A DNA stretch of 36,668 nucleotides, taken from a virus. Every line of letters begins with the position of its first letter. Positions within the stretch are counted from its first letter, which is position 1. The DNA lies in IMG/VR virus record IMGVR_UViG_3300008114_000136, positions 1 through 36,668 of that record; one strand, 5' to 3'. Both the position numbers and the translations under genes were made by a program. Below, one piece after another: positions 12,428 to 22,080 of this stretch. The notes under the pieces are model-generated. The model had not been told where the DNA came from. It saw nothing but the letters and a program-made list of their open reading frames with translations, and made no database searches.

Positions 12428-13340
12428 AGGAGATGACAACGTCAATCGATCTGCTGGCTACGTGAGTTCCAGATTGTGACGCGCCATTTCCGAGTGCCGC
12501 CCCGCCAACGGTAGCGGAAACCTGGAATGTGTTTGTGGTGGCTGAGATTACGAAGTATCGGGTGCCAGTTACTAGGCCAGATGGCAGCGCGCCGCTCGTT
12601 GTGAACGTGACTCCCTGCCCGTTTGAAAATCCATGTGAGGCAGATGTCCATGTGCATGGGTTTGCCGCGCTAGCAGTGGCGGCAACTGGTCCGCGCGCCC
12701 AGCTTGGCAATACTCCAGGCGGGCTAGCAATCACAAATCGACGCCTCGGACGATAGTAAACGGTGTGCGTTCCAGACTGCGTTCCGGATGTGGCGATTGC
12801 TGCACCACCTGACGTTGCCGCTACGTTGAACGTGTTGGTAGTTGAACCAACAACAAAATAAACCACCTCTGGCAGCAATCCTGTAGGGAGCGCGCCGGTT
12901 GTTCTGAACATCACCATAGATCCGTTTGTCAGCCCGTGCGTTGCGAGAGTGACAACGCCTGGCGTAGCTATGCTGATAGTGGGAGTGCCCGTGTTTGTAG
13001 ATGCGACCGTGCCGGGATCCGACAGCAGATATGAAACACCATCGAGTTTCAACTGGCTCGCCAATCCGGATGTGGTTGTCCACACCATGTCAAAATTGAT
13101 CCCGTATCCGCCGATTGAGGTTGTGTAGTACGAAATTTCCGCGATCTGGACTGATTGTCGGCTGGATGGCGTGATCACGCCGGAGCCTGGGTTGTAGAAG
13201 TGTCCGTATGCATCAACCGCGAAACCGTAGGCTGCATAAGTAAAAAACGAATAGAGTCCTCCCTGCCCGACCGACATTGCATGAGTGCTGGCTGGAAACC
13301 CAGAACCTCCACCGATCAACAGTCCAAGGATTCCTGTCAT
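12426..13340 (-). CDS. tail fibre/appendage protein with two HGL-type beta modules
   Basis: A 304-residue Ser/Thr/Gly-rich virion protein. After a hydrophobic Gly-rich N-terminus, the C-terminal two thirds hold two copies of a roughly 70-residue module with the signature HGLTNG, TTGALPTGL, TTNTF and SGTHT (one near 12760-12990, one near 12455-12660). Similar modules are often matched to the E1_FCCH family in phage structural proteins. The start at 13340 overlaps the upstream stop as TGATG, with GGAG seven bases upstream. Probably the distal part of a tail fibre that contacts the host surface. Confidence 0.75.
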   Translation of the reverse strand: MTGILGLLIGGGSGFPASTHAMSVGQGGLYSFFTYAAYGFAVDAYGHFYNPGSGVITPSSRQSVQIAEISYYTTSIGGYGINFDMVWTTTSGLASQLKLDGVSYLLSDPGTVASTNTGTPTISIATPGVVTLATHGLTNGSMVMFRTTGALPTGLLPEVVYFVVGSTTNTFNVAATSGGAAIATSGTQSGTHTVYYRPRRRFVIASPPGVLPSWARGPVAATASAANPCTWTSASHGFSNGQGVTFTTSGALPSGLVTGTRYFVISATTNTFQVSATVGGAALGNGASQSGTHVASRSIDVVIS

Positions 13341-14401
13341 CAGGTGACTCCGGATCCAGAGATTACCCAATCAGTGGTGCCGACCTTCAGAATGGTAGCA
13401 AGCCCCCAACCGGCTAAAGTTCTCGCTCCGGTGTTGGTGGTTCCTGCCTGTCTAAGGGTGTCGGTGGTGATCGCAATGTTCTGTGCGCTTGCGGAGTTAT
13501 TGAAGATGCCGATGGTGGTTCCAATCGGAAACGCAACTGTCGCGTTGGCGGGAATGGTTACTCCGCCAGTGGTGATTGAGATGTGCTTACCTCGATCACT
13601 CAGAACTAGTTGGTATGCCGCAGATCGCGCGTTTTGAGGCAGCTCACGGTAGCCAATTGCGTAGGCATTCAAAGACTCGTCTACAACGGTTGATGCGCTT
13701 GCAAGACCGCTGATGGTTTTGTTGGTAAGCGTGTCAACGGTATTCCAGCCGATCAGCGTTGTTGTTGCGTTGGGCAACAAAAGCGTTCCGGTTCCGGCTG
13801 AAGCAGTCAGTGTATTACCGTTGATCTTGATCACGTTTGGACCAGCGGTATCGATGGTCTTGTTGGTCAACGTGTTGGTAGATGCGGCAGTGATCACAGA
13901 GGATCCTGCGAGCTGGAGACCTACCGAGAAGTTTGCGGTGCCAACACTAAAAGTGGTGGTTCCAGTTGGAAGCGCGATAGTTGTACCGACAAAAGTTACG
14001 GTGTCCCCTACCGCATCCCCGAACGTGACGTTTCCAGTGAAATTGATTCCGCCCGAAAAAGTCAGGTTGCCACCAATCGCGGTAGCGTTGGCAAACGTCC
14101 ATGTGGCCGCGTTGACCGTGACGGTGTCAGCAGATGCATTACCGAGGGTGGTGTTTCCTGTGTTGGAAAACGATGTGCAAGTCACGCCTGTAAGCGCGTA
14201 GGTAGTTGCCAGTTCGCCCCAAGCAGTTCCGCTCCATTTCTGCCAGCGGTTGAGACCCGTATCCCATTTCACCGCACCAGTTGGCGGGGATGTAATGGTG
14301 CCGCTCGAAAACTGAATCGCGCAGTCTGTGTCGCGAGCAGTCGTTTCGGTCAGATAGTTTGCGTATGTCGATGTCAGAGTAGGTTTAGTCCAATCTGCCA
14401 T
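13340..14401 (-). CDS. tail fibre protein
   Basis: A 353-residue Thr/Asn/Gly-rich beta protein with repeated short strands (TNKTID, TNKTIS; TVTVNAATWTFANAT), typical of a trimeric fibre shaft, ending in a globular C-terminal part. Located directly after the J-type tail-tip gene, as side or central fibre genes usually are. The start at 14401 is one base after the J stop, with AAGAGG upstream. Probably assembles with J or the next fibre gene; receptor unknown. Confidence 0.75.
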   Translation of the reverse strand: MADWTKPTLTSTYANYLTETTARDTDCAIQFSSGTITSPPTGAVKWDTGLNRWQKWSGTAWGELATTYALTGVTCTSFSNTGNTTLGNASADTVTVNAATWTFANATAIGGNLTFSGGINFTGNVTFGDAVGDTVTFVGTTIALPTGTTTFSVGTANFSVGLQLAGSSVITAASTNTLTNKTIDTAGPNVIKINGNTLTASAGTGTLLLPNATTTLIGWNTVDTLTNKTISGLASASTVVDESLNAYAIGYRELPQNARSAAYQLVLSDRGKHISITTGGVTIPANATVAFPIGTTIGIFNNSASAQNIAITTDTLRQAGTTNTGARTLAGWGLATILKVGTTDWVISGSGVT

Positions 14402-14402
14402 A

Positions 14403-17400
14403 TCAGTAGCCTCTTGCTTGCCAGGAAACAGTGCCAGAAATCCGAACACCAGAACTATTGAAAAGAAGTACTTTGAAAGTGGTCGGGTTTGGCACGCTCA
14501 CAAAATCGTAAATCGCATATGCGGCTGCGGTGCCGCTGGCTGTTACTTGGATAGACGTTACCGATACAAACGACGCGCTGAACGTAACGGTAGTGCCGCC
14601 GACATCCGTACTGACTGCCGCTACTGAACCAAAGTCAGACTTTTGTTTGACATCGATGTTTACAGTGATCGACTTGAACTCGACTATGTCATCGCCACCA
14701 GCACCGGAAACATCGTAGCGGTAACGGATGTATCGGAACGCTGTCGCAAAGGCGCTTGCCGTACTTGCGTATTCAGTGTACGGCCCGATCAGTGTATGCG
14801 TGCCTGATTGAGTACCAGTGGTTGTGATTGCAGCCCCGCCGCTCGTCAGTGCAAGGTTGAAGGTGTTTGCCGCCGCCCCGACAACGTAATACGTTTTGTT
14901 CTGAACCAACCCTGTGGGAAGCGCACCAGTAGTTTTAAGCGTGATTGTCTGTCCGTTAGTAAGACCATGCGCGGTCTTGGTGAACACACCTGGGGCAGCG
15001 ATGGTGACAGTGAATGTGCCTGCCGCGTTTGCAACACCAAGCGTGCTTGTGACGGTTGAGGATCCAAAACCCTGCACGTAGACGGCATTGACCGTGACCC
15101 TTGCTGAAGACAACGTAGTTCCGTAGTCAATGACCTCTTCGTAACTGCCTGCCGTTCCTGTAGGCTGAATAAAATATGTGGATCCAGCGGTCACCTGATC
15201 TTGTGGAGTTGTCCACGCGCGAGAAGTGAAGTGCGTTTGAACGGTTTCGGTGGTGTCCACCGCCATCCAGAGGCTTCCTGCCGCTAAAGTTGCATTGGTC
15301 AAAGCGCCAGAAAATGTTGATGTCTGGTTGAGGAACAGTTGATAGTCGGGAGGCTGCGCCACCGTAGCAGACACGCTCGATTGCGCTCCCACGTTTCCAC
15401 CAATGTCTACGCCAGCGATCCAGTAGGTGTACGTTGCTGATGCCGTTTCAAATATGGTTGCGAACGTGCCACTGGAAATTCTTCCGACTACGGTTGCGCC
15501 TGCCCATGTAGATCCGCGCCGAATTTCAAAGTAGTCAATCGACAGTGTTGAAACAGGGGTGGTCCAACGCAGCAGGACGTTGTTATCGATGACCTGTGAA
15601 CTCAGCGTGACTGCGGCGGGAGCGGAAATGGTTGTGGTGACCGCAGCCTCGGTCAAAGAGTAATTCCCTGACGTATCGATAGCCCTGATCAGGTATGTCT
15701 GAGAAGATCCAAAAATTGCTCCTATCTTGTAACTGGATGCTCTTACCCGCGTGACCAGCGTTGAACTGGCCCAGGAAGCTCCCTCTCTGATTTCGTACTG
15801 GTCGAGATCGAGGTCAGCAACTGATTGCCAGCTCAGAACGATTCCGACCCATGGATCGACCGTCGCAGAAAAGCCAGTAACGTCGGCTGGAGGAGCGGTT
15901 TTCCCAAGCGTGTTGATCGTTGATGAAACGTAGTTTGCTGATGCCGTACCAAACACGCCGATGGCAGTGACTCGGACTTCGTATTTACCAATCGTTGTGT
16001 TCAGAATCTCAAAGTCGAGCGATCCGGTTTCATCGACAGTGAAGTTGTTGTCATTCAGACGCCACTCAACACGATAGCGTGTGGCGTTCGCCGCAGCAGG
16101 CCAGGTACAGGTTACTTTCGCTCGCACATCTGCCTGGTATCGGTAAAGGCTTTCTGAAAGCGTGACACCAGAGACAACATCCGGAATGGGAGACAGCGAG
16201 GAATACGTGCGCGGTTCAAGGACGATGTCGTTTTCGATGGCATCATACTTGTCGGGACGGTGCGACACGGCGACGATTTCATGCTCGCCGTTTTCGTTTT
16301 CGACCATCGACAGTACGCGGAACGTCTGAGCCTCAAGCGCGGGAGAAGATGCCACCCAAACCGCTGGAGATAACGGAAGCGGCGAGAGTGCGGTCTGTAA
16401 CGTGATCACATTGCCAGAGACTGAGCTAATCAGTTTCTGTTGAATGTTGCCGTCAGGGCCTATGACATAGAAATCACCACCACTGCTCACGCCGCCAACT
16501 GCGAGAGAGTCAACCGTGACAGTGGTCGATGTCGCCGAAATGATCCGGCCACCGAGACGATTTCCGGCTCGGAACTGATCGGCTACCTTGATCACATCAC
16601 CAGGTCGGCAGAATGCAGACTCCAAACCCGTTTTGAACGAAACAACTTCAGTCTCGTACCGCTCGGTGTACAGTAGCCACTTTCCAACACGGTGAGCCTG
16701 ACCGCGCGATGTGCAGCCGAATGCAACTATCTGGGTTTCAATGACACCGTAGCGCGCGATTCCAATGGTGTCCTCAACGTACTCGATTTTCTGTCGGTAC
16801 ATGTCATCAGGATCATTCCAAGTAACCAAGGCAACAGTGTGGCGAGCCTTTGCGCTAGTGCCCTGGTACTCAAAGTTTCCACCAATGACGTTTGCGTTGG
16901 TGAACAGGAATACGGGGTCTTTTGGAGCGTCTTGAACCGCAGTGACTACTCCGGTTCCCCAGTACACCATGCCCCGAAATGCGCTGGAGAAATCCTGCAA
17001 CAGTTTGAATGCTTCCTGCCGAGTGTTGATCCACATGTTGCATGAGAATCGCGGCTCGGTTCCGCCAAATCCATCATCGACGATTTCATCGCAATACTGG
17101 CCGATCTGATACAGCGACCATTTGTCGATCTGAGATGCATCGATGTACTTGCCGCATCCGTAGCGATCAGTAGTGAGCAGATCGTAAAAGCACCATGCCG
17201 GATTGTTGCTCCACGCAATTTGGAAAGTTCCGTTCCATGGACCGGAGTAAGACAACGATCCGTTTGCGTTCACTGTCGCATTCGACGGTATTCGGATCTT
17301 CAGCAATTTAACGTCATATCCGCGGCGCGGTATGGCTCGAAATTGCGATGCGTTGATCTTCAGAGCAATCAGTGCTGAGTTTGGATATCTCAGCTTCGCA

Positions 17401-18050
17401 TCAATCACCTGGGTGTAGGATTGAAAAAACGTCTTGTTGTTCAGTTGAGTCTGCGTCGAATCTGCCGTGATCCTTCGTACTCTGATGTCTCTCGAGGATC
17501 CTGTTGGCAGTGGGATCCGAAACTGCCGCTCGTATGCGCTTGCCGATTTTCCGTTGATGGTCTGATTGATCTTTGTGATCCATCCACCACCGTCGATCTG
17601 GATGTCGATTGCAAACTGAACAGATGTCCCTCCAAGGTTGCCCTCCGGAGACAGATACGTGAGCGCAGGAAACTGAACCGTCACAACCACACTGGAGATG
17701 TTTGGGTTGGTGATCGTTCGCACCACAGGGCCAGTGGAGACCTTCACCTCAACCGCGACTACGGTTTCATTGGCGACCTGGTCAAATCCCGCGATGGTGC
17801 TTTGCGTCTGCGTTCCGTTGACAGTCGAATACTGGACGCCCGTGAAATTCGCGGAGCCATCAGGGTTTTCGATTGGCACATCATCCAGATAAATGGACTT
17901 CAACCCATTTACCAATCCCTCAATCTCACCTTCACAGATCAGATCCAAGACCTGTGCATACGCAGTAGATTTGAGCGTGTCCGCTTGCTCTGTCAGGCCA
18001 CCGCCGGATCCGCCCGATTTTCCGCCACCAGATCCTGATATGACTTCCAT
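14403..18050 (-). CDS. J: tail tip / host-specificity protein, lambda J family
   Basis: The 1215-residue central tail-tip protein, which determines host range in lambda-like phages. The N-terminal half (LKSTAYAQVLDLICEGEIEGL; WVNTRQEAF-type region, here NMWINTRQEAFKLL) carries the conserved gpJ core. About residues 650-880 hold fibronectin-III-like domains, and a module with HGLTNG...TTGALPTGL...SGTHT (around 14790-15025) precedes the C-terminal receptor-side region. Length is close to lambda J (1132). Start overlaps the I-type stop as TGATG. Receptor specificity cannot be predicted from the C-terminus. Confidence 0.95.
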   Translation of the reverse strand: MEVISGSGGGKSGGSGGGLTEQADTLKSTAYAQVLDLICEGEIEGLVNGLKSIYLDDVPIENPDGSANFTGVQYSTVNGTQTQSTIAGFDQVANETVVAVEVKVSTGPVVRTITNPNISSVVVTVQFPALTYLSPEGNLGGTSVQFAIDIQIDGGGWITKINQTINGKSASAYERQFRIPLPTGSSRDIRVRRITADSTQTQLNNKTFFQSYTQVIDAKLRYPNSALIALKINASQFRAIPRRGYDVKLLKIRIPSNATVNANGSLSYSGPWNGTFQIAWSNNPAWCFYDLLTTDRYGCGKYIDASQIDKWSLYQIGQYCDEIVDDGFGGTEPRFSCNMWINTRQEAFKLLQDFSSAFRGMVYWGTGVVTAVQDAPKDPVFLFTNANVIGGNFEYQGTSAKARHTVALVTWNDPDDMYRQKIEYVEDTIGIARYGVIETQIVAFGCTSRGQAHRVGKWLLYTERYETEVVSFKTGLESAFCRPGDVIKVADQFRAGNRLGGRIISATSTTVTVDSLAVGGVSSGGDFYVIGPDGNIQQKLISSVSGNVITLQTALSPLPLSPAVWVASSPALEAQTFRVLSMVENENGEHEIVAVSHRPDKYDAIENDIVLEPRTYSSLSPIPDVVSGVTLSESLYRYQADVRAKVTCTWPAAANATRYRVEWRLNDNNFTVDETGSLDFEILNTTIGKYEVRVTAIGVFGTASANYVSSTINTLGKTAPPADVTGFSATVDPWVGIVLSWQSVADLDLDQYEIREGASWASSTLVTRVRASSYKIGAIFGSSQTYLIRAIDTSGNYSLTEAAVTTTISAPAAVTLSSQVIDNNVLLRWTTPVSTLSIDYFEIRRGSTWAGATVVGRISSGTFATIFETASATYTYWIAGVDIGGNVGAQSSVSATVAQPPDYQLFLNQTSTFSGALTNATLAAGSLWMAVDTTETVQTHFTSRAWTTPQDQVTAGSTYFIQPTGTAGSYEEVIDYGTTLSSARVTVNAVYVQGFGSSTVTSTLGVANAAGTFTVTIAAPGVFTKTAHGLTNGQTITLKTTGALPTGLVQNKTYYVVGAAANTFNLALTSGGAAITTTGTQSGTHTLIGPYTEYASTASAFATAFRYIRYRYDVSGAGGDDIVEFKSITVNIDVKQKSDFGSVAAVSTDVGGTTVTFSASFVSVTSIQVTASGTAAAYAIYDFVSVPNPTTFKVLLFNSSGVRISGTVSWQARGY

Positions 18051-18670
18051 CAGCGGAACCCGCCCATGAAGAAATCAATCGGGTAAACCGGATCAGGGGT
18101 TCCATCAATGCTAACCGCAGCACTGATCACGGCGCTACCGACGATCATGCGCCCGTAGCCCAACGGAACCGCACTGCCCTGTACAGTGGTGTTGATCGGC
18201 CCATCGAAATACTGGTTTTCCTTTTTCTCACCAGAGTCCCCCGATTTTGGGGTGGGTGCAAGCATTTGAGCTACACCTGACAAGGTAAGGCCAACACCTA
18301 TCCAGAACACGGTTGATGCAGAGAAAATCACAACCTCACCGGCCTTGATCACTGGGATCAATTCCGGCTGCATGATTGCGAGTGCAATCAGTGCTGCTCC
18401 AACGATGATTCGACCTACCTTTCCTCCACCGTGAATCACCGGGACAATGGAGAACTCACGGCTCATTGGGTACTTCAGTTCATCCTCGGTTATCTCAGCA
18501 TCGTCTACCAGGCACTGATAGCCCAAAACCGTTTCCTGCATCAAATGCTCTCTGAAGCCCCTGCAATTGGCACTTATCGCCCGAATCGCTTCCGCAGGAT
18601 CCCGAACATCCAGCTCATGGATGTATCCGAAACGCTTGCCAAGTTCACCATGAAGTCGGACGGTTCGCAT
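18050..18670 (-). CDS. I: tail tip assembly protein, lambda I family
   Basis: A 206-residue protein with an N-terminal ubiquitin/MoaD-like half (MRTVRLHGELGKRFG ... AIRAISANCRGFREHL) and a hydrophobic Gly/Ala-rich middle (about 90-140), both features of the gpI tail-assembly family. In lambda, I is needed for tip assembly but is not in the mature virion. It lies between K and J, as in lambda, overlapping K by 26 bases and J by the TGATG junction. Confidence 0.9.
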   Translation of the reverse strand: MRTVRLHGELGKRFGYIHELDVRDPAEAIRAISANCRGFREHLMQETVLGYQCLVDDAEITEDELKYPMSREFSIVPVIHGGGKVGRIIVGAALIALAIMQPELIPVIKAGEVVIFSASTVFWIGVGLTLSGVAQMLAPTPKSGDSGEKKENQYFDGPINTTVQGSAVPLGYGRMIVGSAVISAAVSIDGTPDPVYPIDFFMGGFR

Positions 18671-19370
18671 GTCTCACAATCCGGACAGTGTGCTTTTGAA
18701 TCCAGCCACCATAAACATCGCGGCTGGACAATCGGTTCTCGGCATGATGCAACACAAGACCTCCCCCGATCATCACACCAACGTGATTTGGAAAAGGCGA
18801 ATCCCCGGTTTGGCAGAGGATCACATCACCAATCTCAATTTTCGCACCATCTGGGATGTCGCGAAACCCTGCTGCATGGACGTTATCACCCAGGATGTCG
18901 ATCCCATCTTTCCAGAAGTTGGGCCACCGAGGAACAGAAATCAGTTCGATACCCCAGGTCCGCAAATACCAATCGCGAACCAGTGTCCAGCAGTCGAGCG
19001 CATTCCACGCATGAACCCTGCCTACCAGAGGCGCCTGGAATCCGCATGGAGCGATCTCAGACCATTCCGCTGTAGGCAGCCCCACTATGTGCCACCGCAC
19101 GCCTGTGGCCTCGCAGGAAGCCCTGTCAGCATCAGATGCTGTCGGAGGTAGATTGATGTGTGAGTGGAAAACTCCGACCACCTCTCCTGCTCGCTCGGCT
19201 TCCGCATAGTCGGTAGGAGACAGGATGAACTGGTCCGCAGCCAACATCGAGATGTTTCGGCATTTCCAAAACCGTTCTCGGCCCCGGACAACAACGATGA
19301 GACCGCAGGCTTCGCGCGGAAACTGCTCCTGTGCCCAGGCTAGTGCTGCTGCTCTGGTGTCATCGTTCAC
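18645..19370 (-). CDS. K: tail tip peptidase, lambda K family (JAMM + NlpC/P60)
   Basis: A 241-residue two-domain protein. The N-terminal JAMM/MPN metalloprotease fold has E20, H69-x-H71, P75 and S79-D80 (HSHINLPPTASDAD). The C-terminal NlpC/P60 domain has candidate nucleophile C127 (ALDCWTLV) and H196 (FPNHVGVM). In lambda-like phages K helps process or position tail-tip components and may open peptidoglycan during entry. The start is GTG at 19370, overlapping the L stop as GTGA; no in-frame ATG is nearby. Confidence 0.93.
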   Translation of the reverse strand: MNDDTRAAALAWAQEQFPREACGLIVVVRGRERFWKCRNISMLAADQFILSPTDYAEAERAGEVVGVFHSHINLPPTASDADRASCEATGVRWHIVGLPTAEWSEIAPCGFQAPLVGRVHAWNALDCWTLVRDWYLRTWGIELISVPRWPNFWKDGIDILGDNVHAAGFRDIPDGAKIEIGDVILCQTGDSPFPNHVGVMIGGGLVLHHAENRLSSRDVYGGWIQKHTVRIVRHANRPTSW

Positions 19371-20881
19371 AGTCGCAGCAGGCCCGCAGCCGGGAACCCA
19401 CCAAATGGAAGTTCACCGAATCCGAACCGCGCGCGGCAGGAAGACAACCTTTTACCGCAAACATCCGATGCGATGATCGTTGTCGGTTGATCGTTGGTGT
19501 CAAACAACTGGGTGATATCGAGCGTTCCAGATCCTGTAACGGTAGCGGCTACCGTGACCGTAAAGGTGCTGGACGTTGGAGCTGTCACCACCATGTATTG
19601 ACCATCTCCTGTTCCACCGGACAGATTTAGATAGACGGCATCTCCAACTGCCAGACCGTGATTGGTCACGGTAGCAGTAAGGGTGGTGCTGGTAATCGAA
19701 TATGTTCCTGATCCAAGAGAGTTGCCTGTCCAGTTGCACTCGGGGCCTTTGTAGGTCCAGGGGCAGTAATTCTGGATAACTTGTCGACGCGGCAGACCGA
19801 CACCTGTCAGATCGAGCGCGGCACTCAGTTCAAATTCAACCTCAATGCGGTTTTCATTGGCCTTCCGATCAACGTAGAAAACGTCCCGAGCGAACTCCGC
19901 AGTTGGGTCTGCCGTTGGATTTCTAGAAAACGATGATCCGAGAACTGGTTGATAGGTTGATGGTGGAGTGTTTGTTTCTACTTGTGGACCCCAAATATAG
20001 ACGCCAGATCCTACCTGACCGGCGTAACTTTGAGTCAATCCAGAAACCAATTGAATTCTTGCGTAAGGAATGTCCGTTCCTAACCCCAAATCAACAGTAA
20101 CGTAGCATCTCCACCAACCGTTTCCGGCATCAGTCATGCCAAATCCAAGCAACGTGCTTGTGATGGTTCCTGAGATTGTTCCATTTACAAGATCAAAACT
20201 AGCCCCAGTGCCAACTCCGGTTTTTGTTACAACCTGCAACCTAACATTCCGTTCAGCACGTTTTGCGTAACAACTAAACGTAACATCTGAACCTTCCGCT
20301 AGTGATCCTCCAAACAACTGTCTTATTGATCTTGTGACTGTGGCGGTGTCATTTTCAATAAGTTTGGCAACGTCGCTTGTGCCTAATGGCGAGTATTGCT
20401 CTGTTACGTTTTCAGTAACTGCAACAGATGAACTACCAAGCAACCAAACTGTATTAAGGCCGATGCTTTCTGTGTGGACAAGCAAATTTCGCTGAGTCTG
20501 GAAATTCACTTCATCCAAAAACTTCTGGAGAGTTCTGATGCGCGTGAACTTGCAACCGATAAGATCGTCATATGTCAGAACTAGCGCACTGATGGTGCCT
20601 AAAGCGTTTCCCACCGTGACTTTCGGGCGCGGAAGCTGGCCTTTACCGTTCCACTCAAAACCGGAAGCTTCGATTGGGAACGCTGAGTAAGTCTGGCCCG
20701 CCCAGACGATATCGTTGGTCAGTCCGTTTTTGCCAGAATGGAAACGGTAAATCTCTCCACCGATGTTGCTGGAGTCTAGCTCATACAACTCAATGATCGA
20801 TGATGGCGAGAGCTTCTGAATTTCGCCCGCGACAACATCGTTACCAAAGTTGTCGAGGAGCGCAGCCAGAATAATCAGCAT
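19367..20881 (-). CDS. L: tail tip iron-sulfur protein, lambda L family, with large insertions
   Basis: A 504-residue gpL homologue, about twice lambda L (232). The N-terminal ~130 residues are standard (ASGFEWNGKGQLPRPKVTVGN, FLDEVNFQ). A roughly 190-residue insertion follows (about 136-325, DNA 19909-20476), with the look of a beta jelly-roll carbohydrate-binding domain (GNGWWRCYVTV ... YIWGPQVE) and visibly AT-richer DNA. The four cysteines expected to bind [4Fe-4S] are present as C373-x8-C382 and C475-x6-C482, but a 70-residue HGL-type module lies between the pairs. No good ribosome site was seen before the ATG. Confidence 0.88.
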   Translation of the reverse strand: MLIILAALLDNFGNDVVAGEIQKLSPSSIIELYELDSSNIGGEIYRFHSGKNGLTNDIVWAGQTYSAFPIEASGFEWNGKGQLPRPKVTVGNALGTISALVLTYDDLIGCKFTRIRTLQKFLDEVNFQTQRNLLVHTESIGLNTVWLLGSSSVAVTENVTEQYSPLGTSDVAKLIENDTATVTRSIRQLFGGSLAEGSDVTFSCYAKRAERNVRLQVVTKTGVGTGASFDLVNGTISGTITSTLLGFGMTDAGNGWWRCYVTVDLGLGTDIPYARIQLVSGLTQSYAGQVGSGVYIWGPQVETNTPPSTYQPVLGSSFSRNPTADPTAEFARDVFYVDRKANENRIEVEFELSAALDLTGVGLPRRQVIQNYCPWTYKGPECNWTGNSLGSGTYSITSTTLTATVTNHGLAVGDAVYLNLSGGTGDGQYMVVTAPTSSTFTVTVAATVTGSGTLDITQLFDTNDQPTTIIASDVCGKRLSSCRARFGFGELPFGGFPAAGLLRL

Positions 20882-20887
20882 GACACA

Positions 20888-21748
20888 TCAACTGTAGAAC
20901 AGTTGACCGATGACATCGTTGGCTGCCAACACAGTGGTGTCAGCATCTGCCGCGGCCCCCGTAGTAGCCAACGCGATGCCAGCAGCATAGTGAACGCCAA
21001 TTGTGGTTGACCAGGTCACTGAGCTATTTGGCGGAATGGCGATAGTGTCAGTGATCGCAGTGGTGCCAACGGTGGGAGCAGCAGCACTGTTGTAGAGCTT
21101 CACGTACTTGTATGCAGCAGTTGTGTTTGAGAACTGCCACCCATACACGCGACCAGCAGTTGCCTTTACTGAGGTTGCGTTTGTTGTTGCCGCAGAAACC
21201 AATCGGAACCGCGACATTGCGTTCGTAGCGATTGTGCGAACAGCGTTAGACACATCACCGATAAGCGCGGCAGATGCAAGCAAGGCAGTAGACGGTATAA
21301 ATGGAGCAGGCTCAAACGGATTTGGACTTGGAGCCAAGATCCAGTTTGCGGTGCCGCTGGTGTATGCGGAACACCGAACTCTAAATTGGCTAAATCCTGA
21401 GATGTTTGCTCGCCAGGCGCGAGTTTGGTTTGTTAACGCGCCTGATGTAGTTTCACCTGTGTTACTGTCGCTCCGAACGGCAGTGATGAAAAACCAGTTT
21501 GTACTATCATTACTGACCTCAAAAGCGAAAGTGGCGACATAAGTTCCCACCACCATAAATGCGATGGAAGACGCATCCTCAAGGCCAGTTACGGTAAGCG
21601 ACGCTGCGCTGGCGAGAGATGCGGATGTCTGAGCGATAGGGTTGCCTAACGCGACCGTTTGAACATCAACCGTAGTCGCATTTTTGGTGCGAGTGTAGGT
21701 GTCGAGGACAACACTCTGTAGGGTTGTCGGAAGCGTGATGTTGCTCAT
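20888..21748 (-). CDS. accessory tail structural protein (unknown)
   Basis: A 286-residue Ala/Ser/Thr-rich beta protein with no family I can name. Its style (short hydrophilic strands, YKYVKLYNSAAAPTVGTTAI) is that of phage tail or baseplate accessory proteins, and it lies between M and L, where lambda has no gene. It resembles in composition, not obviously in sequence, the accessory virion genes at 28.7-31.7 kb. The start at 21748 overlaps the M stop as ATGA. Likely an extra tail-tip component. Confidence 0.7.
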   Translation of the reverse strand: MSNITLPTTLQSVVLDTYTRTKNATTVDVQTVALGNPIAQTSASLASAASLTVTGLEDASSIAFMVVGTYVATFAFEVSNDSTNWFFITAVRSDSNTGETTSGALTNQTRAWRANISGFSQFRVRCSAYTSGTANWILAPSPNPFEPAPFIPSTALLASAALIGDVSNAVRTIATNAMSRFRLVSAATTNATSVKATAGRVYGWQFSNTTAAYKYVKLYNSAAAPTVGTTAITDTIAIPPNSSVTWSTTIGVHYAAGIALATTGAAADADTTVLAANDVIGQLFYS

Positions 21749-22080
21749 GGTTCAAAGACCTGTTCAAACTTGCAAATGACCGTGTTCAGATTGTATCTGT
21801 TTTTGACTCGGTTCCATGATCGGCAGACATATTTTCCAGATATGCCGTTCACATCAACCCAATCAAACGCCAGAACGCCACCTTGTGACTCAAGGAACGT
21901 GATGATCGCTGTCGTTTCGGCATCTGTCCTGAGCGTGAACCTGAGATCCCACATCTTGGGGAGATTGTTGATTCCCGATCCCAGGCGTTGCTCGTAACCG
22001 TCTCCGAACTTCGCGGTGCGGACAACAGGCGTTACCTCAACAGAGGCGTCCCAATCTGCTGTGTAAGTGAAGGTTGCCAT
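21745..22080 (-). CDS. M: minor tail protein, lambda M family
   Basis: A 111-residue protein matching the gpM family (phage minor tail protein): FGDGYEQRLGSGINN, W-rich core (WDLRFTLRT) and conserved C-terminus (NRYNLNTVICKFEQVF). It acts with L, I and K in building the tail tip. Directly downstream of the tape measure gene, joined by TGATG, as in lambda (H-M-L-K-I-J order). Confidence 0.93.
   Translation of the reverse strand: MATFTYTADWDASVEVTPVVRTAKFGDGYEQRLGSGINNLPKMWDLRFTLRTDAETTAIITFLESQGGVLAFDWVDVNGISGKYVCRSWNRVKNRYNLNTVICKFEQVFEP

Noticed and set aside
13713-14201. 162-codon plus-strand frame rich in Val
   Set aside because: Antisense shadow of the Thr/Asn-rich fibre gene.
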